The notes under the pieces are model-generated. The model was given only the letters and a program-made list of their open reading frames with translations, was not told where the DNA came from and ran no database searches. The translations under genes were made by a program, and so were the position numbers. Shown here piece after piece: positions 32,553-43,248 of a stretch of DNA of 64,000 nucleotides. The stretch comes from Biscogniauxia marginata. Lineage: Eukaryota; Ascomycota; Sordariomycetes; Xylariales; Xylariaceae. The DNA lies in the NCBI GenBank assembly GCA_022695795.1, contig MU404056.1:434001-498000 (forward strand), written 5' to 3'. Position 1 is the first letter of the stretch, and the number at the start of each line of letters is the position of its first letter.

Positions 32553-35500
32553 AATGAAAGTTGGACACTCTTGTCGAGATACAGCTACGCAGACAAGGTA
32601 TCACGAAAGAAGGGAATGATATGGCAAGGGATTGGAATGTACCACGGGTTGCTCGGACAATATCTCCAGGGTTCCAAAGGACTGAGACAAGACAATGATG
32701 ACAGACCAACTGCCTTTTATACTTTGACTGTACACGCTTGCAAGGGACTATGGATGGGTATGCTTCGGGCGCTCGCGATACGAGAGCATGATAAGAGCGA
32801 TGCTCCACGCGACGTGCTCCTCATCCGGGCAGGAGACAGTGAAATAGGGTTGGAGACGGCGACAAGTCCCCGCATTGTACAGGCATACGACACATAGTGT
32901 TATTATATTGCATATAGCCCCGGCAACCACCGGGCCACCAGATCAGCGGTCCAGGTCCTGTAGCAGGGAGCTGATATGGATGGTGATAGGTGGGCTGGCG
33001 GTATATCGCATTAGGTAATTCAGGGCCGGCGAGGTCTGGCCAATGAGCTTGTGGGCTGCCGAGACCAGATGCCGGAACAGGAAGAAGACAAGAAGTCGAA
33101 AGCTCGCGGTGGTGTCGCGGGCAGACTCGAACGGGGAACGCGACATGGGACGACCTTCCCCTCAGGCATAGGCGCGCTTGGAACTTTTCCACGAGCTTGG
33201 TCGGCTGTTCTCGATGGTGGCCATCGCCAAGACGGTGCCCTGAGACGCAATTCGTGCTCGGCACTCAGCTGCGTGCCCTAGACAGGAAGGTTGAGCAGTT
33301 TGCCAAGGCGAGATTGATTGGGCACGGATGATTGGATTATCAGGGAAGATCGCTGTCTCTGTGGAGAGATGTGCTTCTTGGCTACATAAACGACGTTGAT
33401 GCGATAGTCGCTTTATTAGAAGGGAGAAAAAAAAACCAGAAAAGAAAGGGGGATAGAAGCAAGGAGATGGAAATCGAAGGAATTCACAAGCAGGAACAAC
33501 GAGGACAACTCTATCTTGTTAGGGATTATCTGATTACATAAGTTATATTTCGTAGTGTACACTCAATCGGAAACCGGATGCCACCAAGCTTAGCCGCCAA
33601 GTCGTACTACCTACTATCTGCTCATCTGTGCTAGCTAAATCGTTATGATCTTGCAGCTTCCACAACCGTAGGTACACAGTACGATGACTGCACATGGCCT
33701 GAAGTACCCTACTACTTGAGATCCCCTGTATAGTACTTATTTCCTTACACCTACTAGTTTAATATACAAGTAGGTAGAGTTTCAATATCAACACCTCCAA
33801 AGTTAATTATTACCTAAGCTAGCAGGCATTCCATGCCACTAATGGAATGTTTCCCTACAAGGAAAGTTGTAAATATCATAGTACAAAAATTGTTATAATG
33901 GTGACTAACCCTCGCTTGTACATGGACTGACGATGTTGAGGTCGTACGTTGTTGCCTTTTAACCACCGGAATCTGATGATATCGATTGGATACATGGATG
34001 CGGGCCATTGAGGGATAACATCGGTCCGCGGAGCCGCTCACGAAAATGTAGCGAGTAAACTGTGGTACTTACATACCTAGGATATTTATACATCTACCCA
34101 GTTATGTATTGTAATTCGATCGTGTTTGTGAAACTTGGGTTTTTCGAGTCCGATAAAAATACGACCTTGTTCGAGCTTTGATATAGAACTGTCTTCCCCT
34201 TTATAAGAGACGACATCTAATTGTATACTCGGCATGATAGCCGGCTTGATTATTTACATTGTCAGAATTGCCCTGGTTCTGGTTTCGCTCCGAATATAAA
34301 GCTGGGCGATCGATGCACCCCTTTTCTAATTGGACTTTTCTCTTTTTATTGGGATTCAAAATCATCAAAAAGAGGTATTCACAAAAATTCGGGTTGGAAA
34401 ACGTTGATTACTATTAGGTAGGTATTGAAATACTTCTTCCTCTTATTTCCAACGTTAATCATTATTACCATTATATATATTTAATTATTATGTCGTCTTC
34501 TTTCGTTGCTTAGTGAGTAAATATACAAACTAGCACATGTATGTATTACTATGTAGATAATTCTTACCTCAATTTTTAGTCCTTATTTGTCGGGATGAAC
34601 ATACGGCTAAAGGACATAGTTTATAATCTAGGATGTGACTATTAGTACATATCGTGTTGCTCGCATTAGTAACAAAGCATGCTTTATAAGGAACCCCGAA
34701 AATATAAGAGCTTGTGTAAATTTCGGAGACAATCATCTTCATGTTTCGATATTGAGAAAATAATATTGGTACTTTGGATGAGTAATATTTATAGATATGG
34801 TGATGACTTACATATATAACCTATTGCTCTCGTTTTCACTATGCCGTGACGGTCATGTTCTATTGTCGTATCAGAGAGCCGACTCATCCATCACATTGCC
34901 TAAGATATCTAACACGACTCTATAGTTTTTTGTTACTAATTCTAGATAGATACCCTTACAGGTAGTCTTGAGAACCTAGACGTGCCAGTTTAGTCGCGGA
35001 GAACAGATCCCCCCAAGCCCTCGCGATGCAGTTGGACAAGGTATACATATCTAATTTAGAATATGAAAAGACAAATATCCTGTCTTACATTACCGGTAAG
35101 CGTCTCTATGATGACCTTTTTGTTATCAGTATTAAAGATGATGTCGTAACCCCTCCGTAGATAATACTAGGGACTTCAAAATTATGACCAAGTAACTATC
35201 CGTGAACAATAAATAGTTTTACATCTAACTGTCACAATTTCTGTTTGCTGTCTTCATGAAGTAAATTTTCTGAAGTCACTAGACAGGCACATTTCTACTC
35301 GTTTGCTCATCGTACTTGAATGATCATTTGCCATTGCTAATCGTCTTATTTACGGTATGTTTCTTTTGGGAAATCATCACGACGACTACAATCCCCTGTA
35401 GTTTACCACCGTGGTACAAGGCATAATCGTTTGTCATTACAGGCTTGACGAGATTACACATCGCCATCTCCGTATCGAAAAGGGAAAAACTCTATGTGGC

Positions 35501-36814
35501 AAAAATGCAAGTTTCCCCAGCGACTACGGCGACAGTTGACTATGCGAAACAAAGGACAAGCTACTTAGACACGACAGCAACGAGCCCGCCAGTGCTACAC
35601 CTTAACGTATCCGAATAAGGCCGCGGGGGGCCATACTAAAAAAAAGAGCCGACCTCTGGATCGAAGATTATAGGGTATATGCATAGGGAGTTGGCCGGTT
35701 TATTTTCGACGGCATTCATCGATCGCCAGTGTCCTAGAGGTATCAGGAAGGACGGCTGCCCGCGACAAGATCAAGACGATTTGGCAAGACATTGCAGGAC
35801 TTTCAATGTGAGACGCAGCATTCATTCTTCATGCAATGCGCGGCATAGATCGGGAAGTTCTCGGTAGCTTACATGGGGTTCAAAAGTGGTGGACATTGTA
35901 TAATAGCCAATATGCCTACCTACATAGATAGAAGCGCAACTACATCATATTGTGCGGAGGGGGTTCTTCCTGTAATATCTCACAAAAAAAAGCAAACTTG
36001 ACATGCGCCGCGATTACCTACTTAAGCAGATATGATAAATCGTATTTTTCTTCAGGCTGCCTGCCAGACTGCATACGAATACCTTTCTAGCAGTCTAGGT
36101 AGCCCGTAGGCATGTTTCCGTCGGGTACATGACAATATTGAATATTTGTGGGTTGCTAGATATCCATGTGTCCATTCGGGAAGGCTCATACAGGCAACCT
36201 ACCTCCTACCTGGTACCTAATATCAGGTACATCCAGTAGTTTCTGTTATGTAGGGATCGACATCTGTTGAGACGCAAGTAAATTGAATGGCCGTATGTAG
36301 TTACCCGTATCACCACACATTGGTGTATCACGTATTCATCGCATCGCGTTAGCCTTGAGGGGTCGTTCCGCGGTCTCACGTCGCACAGCATATGCACGGG
36401 TACGCAATTAACGAATAACCAGCCGAGAATCAATCCTGTCTGAAGAGTTGTACCTAGGTATATATGCATTTTCCACGTCACGGCACTCGATAGATTAATG
36501 GAGGGTGAAGAGAACCTTGGTGCCTGAAACAGCCCCTCTTCTCAGCCGACCTCCCCCTATCATTACCTACCTACTTCCCTACCTACTTCGCTACCTAGGT
36601 ATTCATCACCACCAGTTCAAATAACTACCTACTTTACCCCCATCCCCCGGCTATTACAATACTCAATTGACTAAGTAGGCGCGCAAGACGACAATTAGTT
36701 GAAGCTTCGTTCGACCTAGATTTGGTCGTCAAGAACCAATTCGCCGATTTACTTGCGGCCCATCATCATATACAGTCCCGCCTGCCGGTCGAGGCCAGGC
36801 AGAAGTTGTTCACG
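32553..36814. other. 4.2-kb gene-poor, AT-rich gap
   Basis: After the aminopeptidase promoter no gene can be supported. 32820-33280 is GC-richer with open frames on both strands that have no recognisable motif. 33540-36480 is AT-rich and full of stops. TACCTACC/TACCTAGG elements cluster at 36190-36235 and 36565-36602, just before the tetraspanin gene. It could be decayed repeat DNA or an unrecognised non-coding RNA; nothing in it decides this. Confidence 0.45.
32713..32721 (-). promoter_or_regulatory. TATA box of the M28 aminopeptidase gene
   Basis: On the minus strand this reads TATAAAAGG, a textbook match, about 160 nt upstream of the start codon at 32552. Confidence 0.6.
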
Positions 36815-37846
36815 ATGCTGAGGCCGGTCGTCATTTATCCTCTTGTTCGTCTCCTCGCCATCATATATGTATCAAGTATAGAGCTAACATCAAGTCAAAT
36901 AGCTGTTCCTCGTATTGGCAGCGATAGCCATGTAATAAATATCCCGTCCCTCCTTTTCTCCGAACTGCCATCGAATGATGGAGTGCTTCCTTGGAGCTTC
37001 AGCTGACCCACCCTAGCTACGTACAAGTCACTTCGAGCACGCTATCCCTCCCCATATCGACCGGAACGACCGTACTCGCGATAATCCTCCCATTCTTTGC
37101 GGCTGTAAACATCTTCTACACCCCTGTCCTGCCTCGCGTGCTCCCGCGGCGCGTACCACCCAACATACAACAGCTCATCCCCCCCGCACTGCAGATCATC
37201 CAGGGCGTGATCACGATTATCATCGCCACCGTATCCGCCGAGGGATTCCTGCCAGGCCAGAACTTGAACTGCAACCTAGAGGGGAATTGGATGCGGCTAT
37301 GGCGCTCGCATGACGGCCGAGCCATCTCGCGCATTCAGGACTCGTTTAACTGCTGTGGCTTCAACTCCATCCTAGACAGGGCCTGGCCGCGGAAGCCGAA
37401 TGAATGTTCTAATCTATACAACCGCCATTCGTCCTGTGCTGAACCATGGCGCGCGTCACAGCAGCGCAGTTCAGGCCTCGAATTTGGTGTCGCCGTTGCC
37501 ATCGGCCTTATCCAGGTACGTCTTTATGGAGCAACATCTATATACCCCCATTCCCTCCTCTCGAACCCGAGACTAACCTTTGCAGCTCGTTCATCTCGTA
37601 CTCTATAGACTGAGAAGTACTCCAGCTGGAGGCGCCCGGGACTACAGGCGCCTGCCCCAAAGCATTATCGCTGATCCTAGCGACCGATTGATTGAGCATG
37701 GGGACGTAGATACTGACGATGATGAGACGGACGAAAACGAAGGCCAGAACGGTTCGAATCGCACCTATGGAGCTATTGGCGATGGACGACCCCACAGGGT
37801 TGAGCCGTCAGGTCTCGGTGAGGACGTAAACCAATGGCGATCTTAG
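36815..37846 (+). CDS. Fungal tetraspanin
   Basis: Four-helix membrane organiser. Four exons: 36815-36868, 36903-36931 (29 nt), 36984-37515 and 37586-37846, 291 residues. The first helix is built across exons 1-3 (VIYPLVRLLAIIY, then LFLVLAAIAI). The second (TTVLAIILPFFAAVNIFY) and third (ALQIIQGVITIIIATVSAEG) precede a large loop with the tetraspanin signature: RIQDSFNCCGFNSILDRAWP, and further Cys in NECSNLY and HSSCAEPW. The fourth helix spans the last intron (GVAVAIGLIQ, then LVHLVLYRL). The tail is acidic and cytosolic (DVDTDDDETDENEG). The CCG motif and loop cysteines make the family clear; it is nearest to fungal Tsp3-like proteins in layout. The 29-nt exon and the 34-nt first intron are unusually short, so the first two joins are less certain than the rest. 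Confidence 0.82.
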
Positions 37847-39188
37847 GACGGCTTTATCTGTGCTTGATTAGACGTTGCGAGGAACGCCTATGTCGCCTGT
37901 CTTTGATCAAGTAGAATGATACTCGCTATCTAAGGACAGACGCTGGAAACCTTGATTGCAGGCATTTGGCTACAGATCAGATCACAACTGTATGATCCTT
38001 TGGGGAGGGACTCCGGACATAGCTAGATATTGAGTCGGTTTCGATATTGGTTGTAGGAAGAAAAGTAGGTTGGGATAATACATTCGATGTTCGCTTAGTA
38101 GAGCCATCTCGCTGCGCGCCCAATATGCGAAATCAAACCTTGGTGTAAATAAATACTAAATTAGGAAGTAGTGTTGCCTCTGATTCGCTCGAAGCTCTTG
38201 ATGGCCGAAGTTTAGTTCGTGAAGGCATGCCGGGGGGTGCAGTCCCTAGTGTTACTCCCGAATGCGAACTTGGGCATTACATCGGACCACAGACTGCATT
38301 ATATCATCAATCAATCTGGCCTATGATACCTGACACCCGCGAGAAGCAACAACCACGTACACACCACCCAAACTGCAAGGTTCACAGTCCTAGGAAGATT
38401 GACCTACCGTCGAGGAATGACTTTCTCTGCCATTGGGGGTATATCAGTTCCATTTTCTTTTTTTTCCCTCTTTCTTTTCTAAATTGTCTTTTGTCAAGCC
38501 GAGGGCAGGCAGGCAGACAGAAAAATCCAATACCCCGAACACTTGTGCGTTCTGCCAACCCCCCCGTCCGTCCGCGTAATCGATCGTAGCCGATCTATAT
38601 CGGCACGCAAGACTCGGCCGAAGTATACTTACCTACTTGTTGTGTGACGTCCGAGCAGAATACCCCCGGTGGCTGACTAGAACTGGATACACCCTAGTGC
38701 CTCTTTCTATACTTAGGTCTGTGCTTGCCTGGGATGATTGGGTTGTATTCACGGGTATTTTGATTCGTGTCTCTCCGGTCGGCGTGATGGCGATGAAGAC
38801 GGAGGGTATCGTGGTGGAGGGAGTGTATATGATGCAGAGGGGGGGGGTATCGCTTCTGCTTCAGGGGTTGCCCACACCGCAGCTGGTGGCTCGGGAGTGA
38901 CATCATGGGGGTTCTTGAGATTGTATCTGAGTATAAAAATAGGCGGCCGCCTCTCTATCCGAGCTGAGATTCTTGCTATTGAATACTGGGACTAAAATCG
39001 ACTACCCTCGTCTGTCGGCCCCAACTCGCGTGGGAACTTGTCTCGTCGCTCGCCTTGCCTCGCCCCCTATCCGACTCTGATATCAAATCGTATCTGTTTA
39101 CACAAGTACTCCGAAAATACCTACGGTGGAGAGAGAAAGAGGAGAGGAAGAAAAAAAAATAAGAGAGAAATCAGTAAACAGCGCAACG
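37847..39188. other. Intergenic with the promoter of the small secreted protein gene
   Basis: No coding region is supported. A TATA-like box lies at 38932-38939. The stretch 38760-38900 has overlapping open frames without motifs. A purine-rich leader (GAGAGAGAAAGAGG-like, 39128-39170) stands just before the start codon of the next gene. Confidence 0.5.
38932..38939 (+). promoter_or_regulatory. TATA-like box upstream of the cysteine-rich secreted protein
   Basis: TATAAAAA about 250 nt before the ATG at 39189. It would imply a leader of some 220 nt, so the link is only plausible. Confidence 0.3.
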
Positions 39189-39627
39189 ATGCAGCTCCTC
39201 CTCAGCCTCATCGTAGCCGCCTCCGCGCTCTCCCTGGCCACTACCACCACAGCGATGATGTACAGGCGAGCCTGCGTGTCGGGGACATATCAGTGCAGCA
39301 AGTGAGCCACCTATCTATTCATCAGTCTACCTATCTTTACATCCATCTACCTATGTGTCTATCTACCTACCTACCTACCTACCCATCTATCTACGTTTTC
39401 TACCCCCCCCCCCCCTCTTTCTTCGCCCCCCTCTTTCACCGCGCAACATCCACATATGTCTATCAATACGGGACGGGGAATAACCATGAAAAAACGACAC
39501 CAGTCCGACCAACGGCACGTCCACGGTGCAGGTCTGCAGCGCCGGGTTCTGGGTGCTCGCGGCGATCTGCGGCGAGGACTGGACGTGCGTCGCCGACGCG
39601 GCGGGCGGGTGTACGTGCCGGAAGTGA
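39189..39627 (+). CDS. Small secreted cysteine-rich protein (effector-like)
   Basis: Predicted secreted protein of 78 residues. Two exons, 39189-39301 and 39504-39627, joined in phase 2. The signal peptide is MQLLLSLIVAASALSLATTT. The mature part has seven cysteines: ACVSGTYQCSNPTNG, VQVCSAGFWVLAAICGED, WTCVADAAGGCTCRK. The pattern C-x-x-GTY-x-C ... V-x-V-C-x-x-G-x-W-V-x-A-A-x-C-G ... C resembles a family of small secreted proteins common in plant-associated Sordariomycetes (C-x-PGTY-x-C ... W-x-V-C). No enzyme activity is implied. The donor is GTGAGC and the acceptor CGACACCAG. The 202-nt intron is long for this window and contains CTAC repeats and a run of 13 C, which hides the gene from simple ORF searches. 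An odd cysteine number leaves one unpaired or available for dimerisation. Confidence 0.75.
39302..39503 (+). repeat. Repeat-filled intron: (CTAC)n and C13 tract
   Basis: The intron of the small secreted protein gene carries CTAC/CTAT tetranucleotide repeats at about 39327-39395 and a run of 13 C at 39403-39415. Both are prone to slippage. Confidence 0.8.
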
Positions 39628-42600
39628 ATATAGGAGAGGGTTAGGGGGGGGGGGGGGGGGGGGGATTTTATGAGTGGGGGATTTAAATGGATGGGTGAAA
39701 AGAAGGGTGGAATAGAAGGGGGAGTGTGAATAGAGGATGGCGAAGGGGGGTGTTCGTTGAAGGGAAGGGAAGGCGAGATATCGGCGTGTTTAATTGGGGG
39801 GGGAAAGTAAAGTGTACACAAAATACTCTTTATAGATAGCTTTTTAAATGGCCTGGTAAGATGATCATTAGAGGTAGGTAACCTCTTATACGATATGTCT
39901 GATGTTGTGCATTGACGCTGTTTTTGAATATGGTGCAGGTTTTTCTCATTTGATTTTTAGACACCAGTTCAAGAGAGAGAGAGAGAGAGAAGAGAGAGAT
40001 GTCGGGAGCCTTCGTGAGGTTAGAAACTGGAGGATGTTACATGCAATGGAGAATGTGTGAGTTCTCGAGATGCATCCCTACGTTTTGTAAGGATGTGCCC
40101 AGCATATATTTGATGTTCAACAAGGGGCTGAAATATTGGTGCCGTACGTAATCAACGTAAGGGTTCATTAGATGAGGTCCCTTGGTGACTTTCTCTGCAA
40201 TTCCTACTTATTCATGCTTCTTGCGGTTCTTCTTGAAGCCCCCATCTGGTTAACCTCCATATGTACTGAGCTTTTCTAGGATATGTTAGGAATCAGACTA
40301 GGCGGTGGTTTGGAAAGACGGATTATGAATATTGGTTGACTCTGAAATGTTGAAAGTTCGCTCGACTTGTGACTGAGATTTTGCCGGTTATGGCGTTTGT
40401 TTTCCCACGATGCTGTCCATTGCTACTGGGACTAGAATTTCTCTGGCATTCTCATATAATAAGAGATCCATAAGATCGTCGACTGGTTCGAATTCATTAC
40501 ATATGATTTTCATTGCCTTTGCATTGTTCACTAATTGGAGATACCGTGCTTAAAGATACATACCTACTGCTGTTGTCTAACAGGTTGAAGTGGCTATGGG
40601 AGGCATGTTAACTAGAGCCTTTAGTTGGCAGGGAATACTGTATCTGTATGAATACAATAGAAAATGGACAGGTTCGAGTTCGTATTCAACAGCACTCTTA
40701 TCCAATTGCGGTTTCGAGACCTAATCGTGTGAAATTGGGTGTTTCCCAGCGAACCAACGATTTCCCCTTTATCATCCCCCCTTTTTTCTTCTTCGTCTCC
40801 GTCTCCGTCTTCGTCTTCTTCTCCTTCTTTTTTTGTGACGTGAAATTTTTAAAGATCTGCAAGATTAAATACTCACACAGAAGCGTCTGTCAACCCCGCG
40901 GTTGTGCTGCCGTCATCTAAATAGGTTTAGAAAAGATTTGAATAGAGATGTCTTCATCAAAGGTTTAAACTAGGGCATATTCTAAGTCCTTGTAAACAGC
41001 TGGTGACGGAGTGGTAAGGCTTGAAGAACTACAGTTTTAGCACATGCTACTATAATTACCCCCTCCAAATGCGTTATTCATCATTTAACCACGATAACGT
41101 GGTACTTTAGTACCAGCTGGTGTACAGCTGCTGCCCTAATAGCTAAGCTCTTCAAAACGGCCGCATCTTGAATCCTGCCTCGCTTTCTCTCTTCTCTCAG
41201 AAGCTACGTGGGTGTATCACAAAAACCACAGGGATTATAATCGGACTGGGCACTTGTTCATGCAAAAAGATCAATGCTGAGAACGGGACGCTGCTACGCT
41301 CAGTGAGCCAAATGCAGAATGTTCCCAACTCAAGTTGCCGGAATTTGTCCAATCTGAGATCTTCTCTTCCTCCTCTTTCTTAGGAGCCCGTTGTCGTCGA
41401 GGGCCGCACTATTTTTCTTTTGTTCCTTATCGACTGTGTTTATCTACTTGATCCTCCTAGGCCACTATCTTGTAGCCACTTGTTTTTCAACGAAGGAGGA
41501 GAATGACAACCTGTCCGGCTCGGGGCATTACCAAGTAGTAGCATGTAAGACGTAAATGACATACTATAGGTGCAAGTGTGAATGTACCAAAGCCGCAGAT
41601 TCACTCTTGCACGAAATAACACTCGATGAAGATTATTGAGTGGACTCAAGGCATTGTGCTGTTCATCTAGCGCACCGAAGTTATCAAAATTCCGCTAGCA
41701 GCTTGCCGTCCATGTTGCAGAAATATTGATACCGTGCTCTCTCTGTAATGGTCTGTATCGAAATCTACTTGGCCTTTGCTTACAGAAATACAGATAGCTT
41801 GATATAAGGATCGAGATCTCGCGGTCGATAAATAGAGATCGAAATTTGGAGTCGCAGACTTGTCGAGTATGAAGCAAGCGCCAACGTGGAGAGTGGCATT
41901 AGAGGATTGGTCAAACGCATTGAATGAAGAGATGGAGGGAGGGAAAGAGGAGAGGACGAGCAGTGGCCTACCAGCCTTAGTTCGTGTTAGTGAACGATGA
42001 ATACATACTTTTGTGGGGAATACGTTGAACCTTCAATACCTAAATGCCAGCCCCTGGCCCGATTCAGCCCTAGGAGTGGATCTAGCCCGACAAAGTTCAA
42101 ACGTTGTTCAACGGTTTTGATCCGCAACCTTAGTTGGACTCAGGACACCCCCCGGCCGCGAACGAAAACCACTTACAACATTCCACTAACAAACTGATGA
42201 ACACAATTTGATTGTAGTCATGGTATTATTATGCCCAGTGAATAAAGGATGAGATATACTGCCCATACTGCTCTAATACGGTCGAATCTTTTCAGCCCCC
42301 TTTTTAAAGTCTCTAATCACCCGGCTAGAATCCTGAAGAGAGTGACGGTTGTTGGTGATGGTTCACAGCCCACAACGAGAAGCCCGTTTAAGCCTGGAGC
42401 TTGACACGGCTTTTTCTATCGGAGAAAGATTTCTCGTATGAGCACTCGAGGCATTTAAATTCAATATTTCAATATTTGTCCATCTAGCATCAAGTGACAA
42501 AGGGGAAATCCGTGCACAGTCAACATCGAGCCTTCCTGAACCCGCCAACTCATCCCTAAATACACGTCTGGGTACGAGTTATCTCTATCTTATTTTCTGA

Positions 42601-43248
42601 ACATTAATTCTCTAGTGACCTTGATGAAGTAAATTTCTAACAACATTGTAGCATCTTCGACTAATCGCCTACCCCGAACTAGTGATCTAAGGAACTCCTC
42701 GTAATTACTGGTGGAAAGTTCATACTGGGAACGGGTTCACATAGTAATAAGCTTGGGCTTGTGGTTCTCTACGTGCTAGTACAGGTACAGTGGCCCGTCA
42801 AGGAGCAACTTTAGATGGCTTTACACTATCCATGATCATTTTGCACGCCGAACTGAAAAAGTTAAAGTTATATTGAATCTAAAGAAGCAAAGTTTCCTTT
42901 CGTAAATAGACATTCTCTTCAGAGACTACTTTATAAGCAGAGGATGGATGCCATCAGTCTTCTCTCTTTTCCGCCATTTCTTCGTTTCCCATACATCAAT
43001 ACTTGAGCACTCAACCGAGCCCAACTCAATTACTAACATATCACTTTCAACTTCGCTTCAGTTGAGCTTATCTAGAAATTCACGAGACTTGAGAAACACA
43101 TCAGAGCTTTACGACAAGACCCGGCAATTGCCACATATCTCTTTTGAAATACCACTCTTTTCTACCCTAACCCCCCCCCCCCCCCTCTCCCCCCTTCCCC
43201 CTATTTGAATCTTAACATTAAAGAGCAAAATTCTTACACTTCATCATC
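39628..43248. other. 3.6-kb gene-poor gap
   Basis: No gene can be supported. It opens with a run of 21 G (39644-39664), then G/A-rich DNA, an (AG)n tract (about 39972-40000), and further AT-rich sequence with short frames lacking motifs. Positions 42910-43248 should hold the promoter and leader of the next gene, with TTATAAG at 42931 and a run of 15 C at 43171-43185. Confidence 0.5.
39644..39664 (+). repeat. Poly-G run (21 G)
   Basis: Unbroken run of 21 G, 16 nt after the stop codon of the small secreted protein. It could fold as a G-quadruplex. Length in an assembly is unreliable for such a run. Confidence 0.9.
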
